In this document: piece after piece, positions 15,016 through 23,722 of the stretch | Layout: the number at the start of each line of letters is the position of its first letter | Position numbering within the stretch: position 1 is the stretch's first letter | NCBI RefSeq assembly: GCF_002915175.1 | Contig: NZ_NXEJ01000006.1 | Coordinates: 318,626-382,625, forward strand | From: Agrobacterium rosae | GTDB lineage: Bacteria > Pseudomonadota > Alphaproteobacteria > Rhizobiales > Rhizobiaceae | Direction of reading: 5' to 3' | DNA: 64,000 nt | Made by a program: the position numbers and the translations under genes | Notes under the pieces: generated by a model | Database searches by the model: none | What the model was told of the DNA's origin: nothing | Seen by the model: only the letters and a program-made list of their open reading frames with translations

Positions 15016-16029
15016 ATGACAGCGACGACAGAGCATAACCACGCCCACGGCACCCACAGCCACGTTTTTCTGGGGCAGGATCATGAGCGCAATGAACGCC
15101 GTGTCTGGACGGTGATTGCGCTGACGGCGGCGATGATGGTGGCGGAAATTGCAGCCGGAAGCTGGTTTGGCTCCATGGCACTGACAGCCGATGGCTGGCA
15201 TATGGCTACCCATGCCGGTGCGATGCTGATTTCGGCGCTGGCCTATCTCTACGCCCGCAAACAGGCCAAGAACGCGCGCTTTACCTTCGGCACTGGAAAA
15301 TTTGGTGATCTGGCCGGTTTTGCCAGTGCTGTCGTGCTGGGTGTGGCGGCCATCATGATTGCCTGGGAAAGCACGTTGCGCTTCTTTTCTCCGGTGCAGA
15401 TCGATTTCAATCAGGCTATTGCGGTGGCGATGATCGGCCTGGTCGTCAACATAATCAGCGCTTGGTTGTTGAAAGACGACCACCACCACGGACATGACCA
15501 CGGGCACTCCCATGGCAGCCACGCCCACCACGGCGACCACGCGCACTCTGGTGAGCACGCGCACCATGGTGAGCACGCCCATCATGGAAGCCATGGCGGC
15601 AAGGACAACAATCTGCGCTCTGCCTATCTGCACGTCGTGGCCGATGCGCTGACATCCGTTCTCGCCATCGTCGCTCTGCTGTTGGGGAAATGGAACGGCT
15701 GGACGTTCCTCGATCCGGCCATGGGCATCGTCGGCGGCATCGTCATTGCGCGCTGGTCTTGGGGTCTGCTGCGCTCTACCGGTGCCGTGCTTGTTGATGC
15801 TGTTCCGCAGGGTGATGTTCTGTCTGGCAAGATCCGCCGTGCAGTCGAGACGGAAGAGGAATGGATCACTGATCTTCACGTCTGGCAGGTAGGGCCGGGG
15901 CATCACGCTGCGATTGTCGCGATACAGTCTCCGTCACCGCAGGCTCCGGCCTTTTATCGGCGCAAGCTGGCTGCAATCCATGAGCTTTCACACATCACGG
16001 TCGAAATCGACGCCGCGAACCCAGCTTGA
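15016..16029 (+). CDS. dmeF: DmeF, cation diffusion facilitator (Co/Ni efflux)
   Basis: A 337-residue inner-membrane CDF transporter exporting divalent metal, most likely Co(II)/Ni(II), against the proton gradient. Six hydrophobic segments are visible, with the transport site ligands in TADGWHMATHAG (TM2) and HVVADALTSV (TM5). A very His-rich cytoplasmic loop (about residues 156-195, repeated HH-G-H and HAHHGEH units) lies between TM4 and TM5, with a second His-rich stretch at the N-terminus. The HxxxD/DxxxD arrangement fits the DmeF group. It forms an operon with dmeR and ends in a terminator at 16065. Confidence 0.92.
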   Translation: MTATTEHNHAHGTHSHVFLGQDHERNERRVWTVIALTAAMMVAEIAAGSWFGSMALTADGWHMATHAGAMLISALAYLYARKQAKNARFTFGTGKFGDLAGFASAVVLGVAAIMIAWESTLRFFSPVQIDFNQAIAVAMIGLVVNIISAWLLKDDHHHGHDHGHSHGSHAHHGDHAHSGEHAHHGEHAHHGSHGGKDNNLRSAYLHVVADALTSVLAIVALLLGKWNGWTFLDPAMGIVGGIVIARWSWGLLRSTGAVLVDAVPQGDVLSGKIRRAVETEEEWITDLHVWQVGPGHHAAIVAIQSPSPQAPAFYRRKLAAIHELSHITVEIDAANPA

Positions 16030-16064
16030 GCATGATGTGAAGAGAGGATTGTTTTGAAATATAG

Positions 16065-16087
16065 AGCCGCCATGGCGCGGCTTTTTT
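16065..16087 (+). terminator. Intrinsic terminator of dmeRF
   Basis: The stem AGCCGC/GCGGCT (16065-16070 and 16077-16082) is followed by TTTTTCT. Confidence 0.8.
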
Positions 16088-16160
16088 CTGAAAATTAATC
16101 AGTTATCAATCATAAATATGTTTGGTAGGCGCATCTTCAGACGTTCGGAATCGGCTGATG

Positions 16161-16439
16161 TCAGTGTTCTGTATAGGCCTGTCGAAGCCAGGCGGCTTCC
16201 AGCTGCGTGGAGGCTCCAGCAATGCTTTGCGTCGACGAGCTTTCGTCGGCAGCGTCGTTGCTGACGGTCCACAGGACATTGGCGAGCGATGTGGATTGCA
16301 GAGCGTTGACAAAAGAAATCTTGCCGCCGCTCAGCATGGTTTCCTGCTGCTCAGGGGTCACGGTTTCCGTCTGCCGCTTTTCGATATGCTGAGATCTGCT
16401 GTGCTGCGCAGAGCCTCCGATATTATTATCGATATTCAT
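16161..16439 (-). CDS. Hypothetical protein
   Basis: A 92-residue polar protein beginning MNIDNNIGGSAQHSRSQHIE, with no signal peptide or membrane segment. A mid-region (GGKISFVNALQSTSLANVLWTVSND) could form amphipathic helices. AAAGGGC lies about 7 nt before the ATG, which supports translation. I do not recognise the family. It ends close to the region downstream of dmeF, with convergent orientation. Confidence 0.55.
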   Translation of the reverse strand: MNIDNNIGGSAQHSRSQHIEKRQTETVTPEQQETMLSGGKISFVNALQSTSLANVLWTVSNDAADESSSTQSIAGASTQLEAAWLRQAYTEH

Positions 16440-16553
16440 AGCAAGCCCTTTCTCTGACCCGTTAATGAAGTATTAACGGCCGAAGCTTGCGCGAAGCTTG
16501 CGTCATCGTGTTTGATGCGCGTTCTTCGCTTGACAGCATGGGAAGTGCTGCTT

Positions 16554-16584
16554 CGTTTTTGCATTTTAGGGGCTTGCAAAAACG
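16554..16584. promoter_or_regulatory. Perfect 10-bp inverted repeat between proV and a hypothetical gene
   Basis: CGTTTTTGCA (16554-16563) and TGCAAAAACG (16575-16584) flank an 11-nt loop. It is about 115 bp upstream of the start of the hypothetical gene at 16439 and 78 bp beyond the proV stop. It could be an operator or a transcript hairpin; the arms are A/T-rich, so it is not a good terminator. Confidence 0.45.
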
Positions 16585-16661
16585 CAAAAACGCGAGGAAA
16601 TGCCGATTCTCTGACGTGAAGCGCCCTCCGCAACATCAAGTCGCGAAGGGCAAGCGTAGAA

Positions 16662-17747
16662 TCAGGCGATCTTTTTTTCCGGCTCTGCCGCGTCAGGTGC
16701 CGGTGCTTGCGGTTCCTCCGCATCATGAACGGCTGGCGTCACCATTGCCGCGACCAGCGATTCGATACCGATGCTGCCCACGGCCTTGCCATCCTCGTCC
16801 ACCACATGGGCGGTGGTCTCGTTGGCATCCGTCATGTCGCGGGCGATGGTTTCCAGGGTGGCCGTTTCCAGCACTGACATACTTTCCGGCGCACTCATGA
16901 CCGGCTCCATGACGGTGGTTGCCTGCAACACACGGCCACGGTTCACGTCGCGTACGAAGTCGCTGACATATTCATTGGCCGGATGCTGAATGATGCTTTG
17001 GCCATCACCCTGCTGCACCATCTCGCCGTCTTTCAGGATTGCGATATGGTCGCCAAGCCGCAGTGCCTCGTCCAGATCATGGGTGATGAAGACGACGGTC
17101 TTCTGCAACTCCTGTTGCAGGTCGAGCAGCATGGTCTGCATGTCCACGCGAATGAGAGGGTCGAGCGCCGAATAAGCCTCGTCCATCAACAGAATGTCGG
17201 CATCGTTGGTCAGCGCCCGGGCAAGGCCCACACGTTGCTGCATGCCGCCGGATAGCTGGTTGGGATAGTTGTCTTCATATCCGTCCAGACCGACGCGCGC
17301 CAGCCAGTGGCGACCCTTCTCGATGCTGTCCTTTCGCGATACGCCTTGAATATCCAGACCGTAAACGCTGTTTTCCAGAACGGTGCGGTGCGGCAGCAGG
17401 CCGAATTTCTGGAACACCATCGCGGTCTTGTGGCGACGGAAGTCGCGCAAGCTGGAACCGTTCATCGAGCAGATGTCCTGCCCGTCATAGAGCACTTCGC
17501 CCGCACTCGGTTCTATCAGCCGGTTGATGTGGCGTATCAGCGTGGATTTGCCGGAGCCGGACAGCCCCATCACCACGGTGATCTTGCCGCCGGGCATGGT
17601 GATGTTGATGTTGTTGAGACCGAGAACGTGATTGTGCTTGTCGTTCAGTTCGGTCTTGCTCAACCCGTTTTTAACGGCCGAAAGGTGTTTTTCAGGGTGC
17701 TTGCCGAAGATCTTGTAAAGATTCCGGATTTCAATGTCCTTAGCCAT
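16662..17747 (-). CDS. proV: Glycine betaine/proline ABC transporter ATPase
   Basis: A 361-residue ATP-binding subunit of an osmoprotectant (OpuA/ProU) importer. The Walker A is GLSGSGKST (near residue 61), the signature is LSGGMQQRVGLARAL, the Walker B is ILLMDEAYSALDP and the switch is ITHD. A long ProV-type N-terminal insert (GKHPEKHLSAVKNGLSKTEL) precedes the core, and a tandem CBS-like region follows it (about 270-345). The ATG at 17747 has AGGTG upstream and overlaps the permease gene by 8 bp. It is the third gene of a proXWV-like operon; choline as substrate is an alternative. Confidence 0.9.
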   Translation of the reverse strand: MAKDIEIRNLYKIFGKHPEKHLSAVKNGLSKTELNDKHNHVLGLNNINITMPGGKITVVMGLSGSGKSTLIRHINRLIEPSAGEVLYDGQDICSMNGSSLRDFRRHKTAMVFQKFGLLPHRTVLENSVYGLDIQGVSRKDSIEKGRHWLARVGLDGYEDNYPNQLSGGMQQRVGLARALTNDADILLMDEAYSALDPLIRVDMQTMLLDLQQELQKTVVFITHDLDEALRLGDHIAILKDGEMVQQGDGQSIIQHPANEYVSDFVRDVNRGRVLQATTVMEPVMSAPESMSVLETATLETIARDMTDANETTAHVVDEDGKAVGSIGIESLVAAMVTPAVHDAEEPQAPAPDAAEPEKKIA

Positions 17748-18648
17748 GTTGCACCTCGCGATATTTCTGCAAACGCTTGCCGAAAGCCTGGCTGGCACGG
17801 TCGAACATGATGGCGATAGCCACCAGTGCAAAGCCGTTCAGAAAGCCGATTGTGAAGAACTGGTTGTTGATGGCCTGAAGCACGTTCTTGCCCAGTCCGC
17901 CAACGCCGACCATCGAGGCGACGACGACCATCGCCAGCGACATCATGATGGTCTGGTTGATGCCGGTCATGATGGTGGGCATGGCCAGCGGCAATTGCAC
18001 GTTTAGCAGCTTCTGGGTGTTGGAAGAGCCGAAAGCGTCTGCCGCCTCCAGCGTTTCCCGATCCACCATGCGGATGCCCAGATTGGTCAGGCGGATCATC
18101 GGCGGAATGGCGTAGATGACGACCGCAATCAAACCCGGCACCTTGCCGATGCCGAAAATGACAACGACGGGGATGAGGTAGACGAAGCTCGGCATCGTCT
18201 GCATGACGTCGAGCGTGGGGTTGATGAAGCGCTGCAAGCGTTCCGAACGCGCCATGAGAATGCCCAGCGGCAGACCGATGATGACGGCGATCAGCGTCGC
18301 GATCGCCACGATCGACAACGTCGTCATCGCATCGCGCCACAGACCGACGGCACCAATCAGACATAGCGAAACTGCGGTGCCGAACGTGATGCGGAAGCTG
18401 CGACCGGCCAGATGCACCAGCGCCAGCAGACCGAGAAAGATGATGATCCACGGGGTCTGGATGAAGAAGCGTTCGGATGCGTTGAGAAACACTTGTAGCG
18501 GATGCACCACGGTATCGATGATATCGCCGTAACTGCGAACGATATCACGAAACCCGTCATCGATGGTCTTGCGTGCCACGCGCATGGTGCTGTTACCGAT
18601 GGCCGGAAACTTGCACAGCATATCCGGCAGGAGATTACAGAGGGCCAT
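17740..18648 (-). CDS. proW: Glycine betaine/proline ABC transporter permease
   Basis: A 302-residue inner-membrane permease of the ProW/OpuAB type with about six to seven hydrophobic segments. The binding-protein-dependent transport signature appears as EAADAFGSSNTQKLLNVQLPLAMPTI (about residues 202-227). It starts MALCNLLPDMLCKFP. It lies between the binding-protein gene (upstream, separated by a family B palindrome) and proV (overlapping by 8 bp), so the latter two are translationally linked. Confidence 0.9.
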   Translation of the reverse strand: MALCNLLPDMLCKFPAIGNSTMRVARKTIDDGFRDIVRSYGDIIDTVVHPLQVFLNASERFFIQTPWIIIFLGLLALVHLAGRSFRITFGTAVSLCLIGAVGLWRDAMTTLSIVAIATLIAVIIGLPLGILMARSERLQRFINPTLDVMQTMPSFVYLIPVVVIFGIGKVPGLIAVVIYAIPPMIRLTNLGIRMVDRETLEAADAFGSSNTQKLLNVQLPLAMPTIMTGINQTIMMSLAMVVVASMVGVGGLGKNVLQAINNQFFTIGFLNGFALVAIAIMFDRASQAFGKRLQKYREVQHG

Positions 18649-18690
18649 TATTGTTTTTTTCCCTTAGTTTTGATGGAGGGATCTGTGGGT

Positions 18691-18862
18691 GTGGCTCACC
18701 CCCCCCCTCTGTCCTGCCGGACATCTCCCCCACAAGGAGGGAGATCGGCTGGGCGCACAAACCCCGCTTCACTCTCAACATTAGAGATGGCCGAGAGCTA
18801 ACCACGAGTCGATCTCCCCACCTGTGGGGGAGATGCCCGGCAGGGCAGAGGGGGGTAAGCCA
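18691..18862. repeat. Long palindromic element, family B copy 2, inside the proXWV operon
   Basis: About 172 bp with arms gtggctcaccccccccctct... and its complement ending ...ggggggtaagccaca. It has the same core (ctgtcctgccggacatctcc and its partner) as copies 1 and 3. It occupies most of the 259-bp gap between proX and proW, genes that would otherwise be one transcript. Confidence 0.9.
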
Positions 18863-18907
18863 CAAGTGCCGAGGCTGCGATAAAACCGCAGCCCCACCAC
18901 ACTCACA

Positions 18908-19921
18908 TCAGATCGAAGCTTTAATCTTCTCAGCCACGTCAGGCGAGACCCACTTCGTCCAAATGTCCTCATGGTTTTCCAGGAAGTACGCCGCACCGTC
19001 TTCATTGGTGCCCTGGTTTTTGTCCATCCAAGCCAGAACTTCGGCAACGGTGTCGTTGCCCCACTGGCGCTTCTTGACGTATTCGATGGAAGGACCGGCC
19101 TTTTCGGCAAACTCCTTGGTCACGACCGTGAACACGTCTGCCACCGGATAGGCATTGGGCTTGGGGTCGGCGCAGTCGGCTTTGACGATGCAAGTGTCGT
19201 AAGCTTCGCGGTCCAGTTCAACGCCGTCGTCCAGCTTGACCATATCGTATTTGCCGAGAATGGCGGTTGGTGCCCAATAGTAGCCGAGCCAGCCCTGCTT
19301 TTTCTCATAGGCGTTGGAGATGGAGCCATCGAGGCCAGCACCGGAGCCGGTGTCAACCAGCGTAAAGCCCTTGTCGGCGGCTTTGCGGGCCTTGAAGAGA
19401 TTGGCGGTGGTTGGCTGGCAACCCCAGCCGGGAGGGCAACCGAAGACGGCACCCTTGCTGGCATCTTCCGGTGCGGGGAACAGTTCGGGATGCTTGAGCG
19501 CATCTTCTACGGTCTTGATATCAGGATGCGCGTCGGCAAGATATTTCGGTATCCACCATCCCTCAACGCCGCCATCGTTCAGGATTTTGACCTCCTGAAT
19601 GAGGTTGCCTTTCTTGACGGCTTCCTCGTAAGGCGCGCCCAGCGTGTTCACCCACATTTCGGGTGCCATATCGGGTTGGCCTTTTTCATTCATGGAGGTG
19701 AATGTCGGTGTGGTGTCGCCGGTCACGATATCGATCGTGCAATCATAGCCGTTTTCCATGATGAACTTGTCGACGTAAGCCGCGACACCGGCAGAGGCCC
19801 AGTTCATTTCAGCGATGGAGATATTGCCGCAGGTCTCAGCGGCGTTGGCGGAGCTTGCGCCAGCAGCGGCGGCAAGTGTGAAGCCCGTGACAAGAATGGT
19901 CGAGGCGAGGAGTTTCTTCAT
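18908..19921 (-). CDS. proX: Glycine betaine/proline-type ABC transporter binding protein
   Basis: A 337-residue periplasmic substrate-binding protein (OpuAC/ProX type). Signal peptide MKKLLASTILVTGFTLAAAA with cleavage near ANA-AE (residue 28). The mature protein has aromatic residues suited to a quaternary-amine cage (AEMNWASAG, PEMWVNTLG, GGVEGWWIPK, GWLGYYWAP) and a CPPGWGC pair likely to be disulfide-bonded. This indicates betaine-like substrates; choline or proline betaine cannot be excluded. The ATG at 19921 starts at the signal peptide. It is first in the operon, downstream of a 738-bp intergenic region. Confidence 0.88.
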   Translation of the reverse strand: MKKLLASTILVTGFTLAAAAGASSANAAETCGNISIAEMNWASAGVAAYVDKFIMENGYDCTIDIVTGDTTPTFTSMNEKGQPDMAPEMWVNTLGAPYEEAVKKGNLIQEVKILNDGGVEGWWIPKYLADAHPDIKTVEDALKHPELFPAPEDASKGAVFGCPPGWGCQPTTANLFKARKAADKGFTLVDTGSGAGLDGSISNAYEKKQGWLGYYWAPTAILGKYDMVKLDDGVELDREAYDTCIVKADCADPKPNAYPVADVFTVVTKEFAEKAGPSIEYVKKRQWGNDTVAEVLAWMDKNQGTNEDGAAYFLENHEDIWTKWVSPDVAEKIKASI

Positions 19922-20467
19922 TGTAAGACCCCCAAGTCTAATGCAGTGTTTATGTGAGGCATACCGGGGCACTGCAAAGCCCGGCCTGCCAAAAGCGCCG
20001 GCGCAACATCGAAACGATACCGCTGCCAGAACGCAGAGCTAAAGCCATGGGGCATCAATTCCGCCAGCTTAGCTCGCGAAAGCCCCATGTTGAATGACAC
20101 GCGCGGAAAGACGAACAAGACGTCGTCAAAGGAATGCCGCTAGACAGCGACGAAGAAAGCCGCAGTCACAGCGGCGAAAAAGCGCATAAATATGTCAACG
20201 GTTTTTATAATACGGCGAGAAGATGATATTGCAACGCGAAATGGCGCATTGCAGCCATGCAAGATTCTCCGGAACCATTTCGGATGATTTACAATACTTC
20301 GCGAAGTGTCATTTTTTACTGACGATATGCGTCACTTGACTGAATAAAAAATTAAAATTCAATTAATGTGAAATATATATTCAAATAACTCTGAATTCGG
20401 ATTTTTGCGGAAAAAAATCTCAAATAAATCATTTAACGAAGTATTTTTCTCCCAAATGCGGAGAATT

Positions 20468-20552
20468 CGTCATCCTCGGGCTTGTCCCGAGGATCTAATC
20501 AAGCTTCTGCGGATGCAACGTGGCAGATATCAGGGACAAGCCCGAGCATGAC
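20468..20552. repeat. Palindromic intergenic element, family A copy 3
   Basis: About 85 bp. The left arm is cgtcatcctcgggcttgtcc and the right arm ends in gggacaagcccgagcatgac. It matches copies at 130-215 and 6675-6758, though the right arm has drifted. Confidence 0.85.
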
Positions 20553-20604
20553 TATCCGTTTGGGTTCGAGCGTTAATGGAACCTCGCATTCGACCACCAC
20601 ACTC

Positions 20605-20637
20605 CCCTCATTCCTGTGACAAGCACAGGAATGAGGG
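20605..20637. repeat. Short palindrome, family C copy 1
   Basis: CCCTCATTCCTGTG-ACAAG-CACAGGAATGAGGG, a perfect palindrome apart from the loop. It is the reverse complement in its loop of the copy at 39784-39816. It lies immediately downstream of the oligopeptidase gene and may serve as its transcript end. Confidence 0.85.
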
Positions 20638-20659
20638 AGCGGGGGTGGCGCACGAGCCC

Positions 20660-22759
20660 TTAAACCGCAGCCTTACCCGCCACCTTCAACGCAAACGCAT
20701 ACTCAAACGCAATCTCTTCCAACCTCTGGAAGCGCCCGGACTTGCCGCCATGGCCAGCCGCCATATTGGTCTTCAGCAGGATCGGTGCTTCACCCGTCGT
20801 GTGTTCCCGCAACTTCGCTACCCACTTGGTCGGCTCCCAATAGGTCACGCGCGGGTCGGTCAGGCCGGAAATGGCCAGAAGCGGCGGGTAGGGTTTCGCA
20901 CCGACATTATCGTAAGGCGAATAGGCGGAGATCCACTGATATTCCTCTTCCGACTCCAGCGGGTTGCCCCATTCCGGCCATTCCGGCGGCGTCAGCGGCA
21001 GGGTGTCGTCTAGCATGGTCGTCAGCACGTCCACGAAAGGAACGGCGGCGATGATGCCGGCGAATTTCTCCGGTGCCATATTGGCAACCGCACCCATCAG
21101 CATGCCACCGGCAGAACCGCCCTCGGCAATGATGCCGCTGTAGGAGGTGAAGCCGTCCTTCACCAGATGGTCGGCAGCGGCGATGAAGTCTTTGAACGTG
21201 TTCTGCTTGTGCTCCATCTTGCCGGTTTCGTACCATTCGAAACCCTTGTCCTTGCCGCCGCGAATATGGGCCACGGCATAGACGAAGCCGCGGTCGGCCA
21301 GCGACAGATTGTTGGTGCTGAAGGATGCGGGAATGGAAATGCCGTAAGCGCCGTAACCATAGAGCAGGCAGGGGCCCGAACCATCCAGTGGCGTATCCTT
21401 GCGATAGAGCAGGGACACCGGCACCAGCGCGCCATCATGCGATGTCGCCATAATGCGGCGCGTCACGTAGTCGTCAGGGTTGTGGCCAGATGGCACTTCC
21501 TGCGTTTTCAGCAACGTGCGCTCACGCGTCACCATATCGTAATCGAACAACTGGCTCGGCGTGGTCATGGACGAATAGCTAAAGCGGATGACGTTGGTAT
21601 CGTATTCCGCCGCACCATGCAGTCCCAGCGAATAGGCCTCTTCGTCAAAGGCAACGCTATGCTCTTCGCCGCTCACGCGGTCGCGGATGACGATGCGCGG
21701 CAGGCCGTCGCGACGCTCCAGCCAGATGAGGTGGCGCGCATAGGCGTCGATATCCAGAATGAGGCGGCCCGGTTCGTGCGGCACAACCTCGGTCCAGTTC
21801 TCCTTGCCCGGTGCCGTCACCGGCGTCTGGCAGATGCGGAAATCCTTGGCGTCGCCATCGTTGGTCAGAATGTAGAAAACATCGCCGCCCTCACACAGCG
21901 AATATTCGATGCCTTCTTCACGTTCCGCCACGATCTGCGGTTCGGCGGTCAGGTCCTTGGTGGACAGAAGGCGGTATTCGCTGGTTTCATGGTCGTGAAT
22001 GTCGATGAAGATGAAATCGTCCAGCACGGACGCGCCGACGCCCATGAAGAAGCCGGGGTCTTTTTCCTCATAAACCAGGCGGTCGGAAGACTGCGGCTCG
22101 CCGATGATGTGGTGGAAGACTTTCGACGGACGGTGGTTTTCATCCTGGAGCGAATAGAAAAAGCTCTTGCCATCCGGTGCCCAAGCACCACCACCGGCGG
22201 TGTTCTCGATCACATCGGCCAGGTCCTCGCCGCTCTCCAGCTCGCGAATGCGCAGCGTGTAATATTCCGAACCCTTGTCGTCATAACCCCAGATGCCGCG
22301 ACTGTGATCGCTGGTCTGGTCGAGGCCCGCGAGGCGGAAATAGTCCTTGCCTTCGGCTTCCTTGTCGCCGTTCAACAAAACGTGTTTCTCGCCGCCACCG
22401 CGCGGCGTGCGGAAGTAATGCGGCTGCTCGCCACCCGTCACGAACAGGGTGCCGTAGGCGTAAGGGCCGTCATTGACCGGCACCGAGGAATCATCCTGCT
22501 TGATGCGGCCCTTCATCTCCTCGAACAGCTTTTCCTGCAACGGCTTGGTATCGGCCATAGCCGCTTCCATATAGGCGTTCTCGGCTTCCAGATGCGTGCG
22601 GATGGCCGGGTCCAGCAGGGTCGGGTCCTTGAACATCGCCTGCCAGTTATCCGCCCGGAACCACGCATAATCATCCGTGCGGGTGATGCCGTGATGCGTA
22701 TCGCTGATCGGCTTTTTTTCGGCAACGGGTGCTGCGGGCAGGTTCTTGAAAATGGACAA
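20660..22759 (-). CDS. ptrB: Oligopeptidase B (S9 family serine peptidase)
   Basis: A 699-residue cytoplasmic prolyl-oligopeptidase-family enzyme that cleaves short peptides after Arg/Lys. The N-terminal beta-propeller spans about residues 70-410. The C-terminal alpha/beta hydrolase domain carries the nucleophile Ser in AEGGSAGGMLMGA (near residue 541), the Asp in ISGLTDPRVTYWEP (near 626) and the His in NMAAGHGGKSGRF (near 669). The EYQWISAYSPYDN segment also fits oligopeptidase B. The start at 22759 begins MSIFKNLPAAPVAEKKP. No signal peptide. Apparently monocistronic. Confidence 0.93.
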   Translation of the reverse strand: MSIFKNLPAAPVAEKKPISDTHHGITRTDDYAWFRADNWQAMFKDPTLLDPAIRTHLEAENAYMEAAMADTKPLQEKLFEEMKGRIKQDDSSVPVNDGPYAYGTLFVTGGEQPHYFRTPRGGGEKHVLLNGDKEAEGKDYFRLAGLDQTSDHSRGIWGYDDKGSEYYTLRIRELESGEDLADVIENTAGGGAWAPDGKSFFYSLQDENHRPSKVFHHIIGEPQSSDRLVYEEKDPGFFMGVGASVLDDFIFIDIHDHETSEYRLLSTKDLTAEPQIVAEREEGIEYSLCEGGDVFYILTNDGDAKDFRICQTPVTAPGKENWTEVVPHEPGRLILDIDAYARHLIWLERRDGLPRIVIRDRVSGEEHSVAFDEEAYSLGLHGAAEYDTNVIRFSYSSMTTPSQLFDYDMVTRERTLLKTQEVPSGHNPDDYVTRRIMATSHDGALVPVSLLYRKDTPLDGSGPCLLYGYGAYGISIPASFSTNNLSLADRGFVYAVAHIRGGKDKGFEWYETGKMEHKQNTFKDFIAAADHLVKDGFTSYSGIIAEGGSAGGMLMGAVANMAPEKFAGIIAAVPFVDVLTTMLDDTLPLTPPEWPEWGNPLESEEEYQWISAYSPYDNVGAKPYPPLLAISGLTDPRVTYWEPTKWVAKLREHTTGEAPILLKTNMAAGHGGKSGRFQRLEEIAFEYAFALKVAGKAAV

Positions 22760-22994
22760 GGTATCTCGCTTTCATGGAAATCGGTCTGCGTTTGCAAAAG
22801 ATGTAGAGTGCGACCGGTGGTCGTTCAAGCTGCAAATCGCCACGCGCAAAAGAAGGCTCGAGCACAATTTGGTCCGCTTTCGATCACAATTTCACACTAG
22901 ATCGCAAATCTGACACATCCGTGCAGATGCTTGCACAGCAACGCATTTGCCACGCGAATCAAAACAAGAAGAACGAAAAGCCCGACAGGATCCT

Positions 22995-23396
22995 ATGTAC
23001 AAGCTTATGCCCGTTGCCTTTCTCGCAGCCCTCTCTTGCCTGTCAGCAGCCATGCCTGCGCTGGCCATAGATGCCAGTATCCTTCGCCAGCTCAACGCGC
23101 TTGCCCCGGAGGAGCGCCTGGAGCAGCGATGTGACATCGAGGCCATGGAGCGTATCGCGAAGGAACAAAAAGGAATGAAGCCGGACAAGGTCATTGCCTA
23201 TGCCTTCGGCGACCCTGACGTTGCCCCAGACAGCATCAATGCGTCCGGTGCTGTGTTCCGCAGTGGCGGGGAGTGGTACCGCCTGCGTTACAAATGCCAG
23301 ATTGCGCCATCGACACTGGGCATCCGCAACTTCGACTACAAGGTCGGAGACAAAGTGCCGGAAGCCCAATGGGCAAAGCACTACATGTATGATTGA
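22995..23396 (+). CDS. DUF930 domain protein, exported
   Basis: A 133-residue protein. The N-terminal signal peptide (MYKLMPVAFLAALSCLSAAM, cleavage near ALA-ID) is followed by a DUF930 domain: LNALAPEERLEQRCDIEAMERI and YRLRYKCQIAPSTLGIRNFDYKVG, with two cysteines positioned to form a disulfide. DUF930 proteins are common in rhizobia and have no known function. The ATG at 22995 follows ACAGGA; upstream in-frame codons add a non-signal-like extension. Probably periplasmic. Confidence 0.82.
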   Translation: MYKLMPVAFLAALSCLSAAMPALAIDASILRQLNALAPEERLEQRCDIEAMERIAKEQKGMKPDKVIAYAFGDPDVAPDSINASGAVFRSGGEWYRLRYKCQIAPSTLGIRNFDYKVGDKVPEAQWAKHYMYD

Positions 23397-23448
23397 GAGC
23401 GTGGCCTCTCTTTTCTAATCAGGGAATGAACGGGTGCGTCTTGGTGCC

Positions 23449-23567
23449 TTCTACCCGTGGGGGAGAAGGTCGCGGCAGCGGGATGAGGGGGCAAGCTCTC
23501 CGAATCCATTGACGCTCGCCCCCTCATCCGACCCTTCGGGCCACCTTCTCCCCGGCGGGGAGAAGAA
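23449..23567. repeat. Palindromic element, family E copy 1
   Basis: 119 bp. The left part gtgggggagaaggtcgcggc...gatgagggggcaagctctccg is answered by gccccctcatcc...ccaccttctcccc-gcggggagaa. The left arm is the exact complement of the right arm of the copy inside the copper ATPase gene (63754-63874). It lies in the 326-bp gap between the DUF930 and DapA-like genes; the rest of that gap (23568-23722) is A/T-richer and probably holds the promoter of the latter. Confidence 0.88.
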
Positions 23568-23722
23568 ACCAGATCGCAACCGTGCGTCTCGCTGATCCCC
23601 TTGCGCTCGTCGCCTTGGCGTTGCCAATCCGCAACGATATCTAACTGATTTTATATTGATATTGCCGCATGCTGATTTGCTGATTAAGCCTTGTCCCAGA
23701 GGGTTTTTCAGGGGCAGGTTGC

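Larger units (their letters stand above)
19922..20659. other. 738-bp intergenic region upstream of proX
   Basis: No gene is seen. Nearest proX are about 240 bp of normal composition. Then comes an A/T-rich pocket at about 20185-20450 carrying a TTGACA on the minus strand (from TGTCAA near 20198), a plausible upstream promoter zone without a clear -10. The right part holds a family A element (20468-20552) and a short family C palindrome (20605-20637) ahead of the oligopeptidase stop. Confidence 0.6.

Noticed and set aside
14737-15906. A 389-codon open frame on the minus strand
   Set aside because: Antisense to dmeR and dmeF, both well supported. The Met- and Val-rich repeats mirror the His codons of DmeF.
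21167-22900. A 577-codon open frame on the plus strand
   Set aside because: It is antisense to oligopeptidase B, whose catalytic motifs are intact. The product has no recognisable domain and its composition is that of a high-GC shadow frame.
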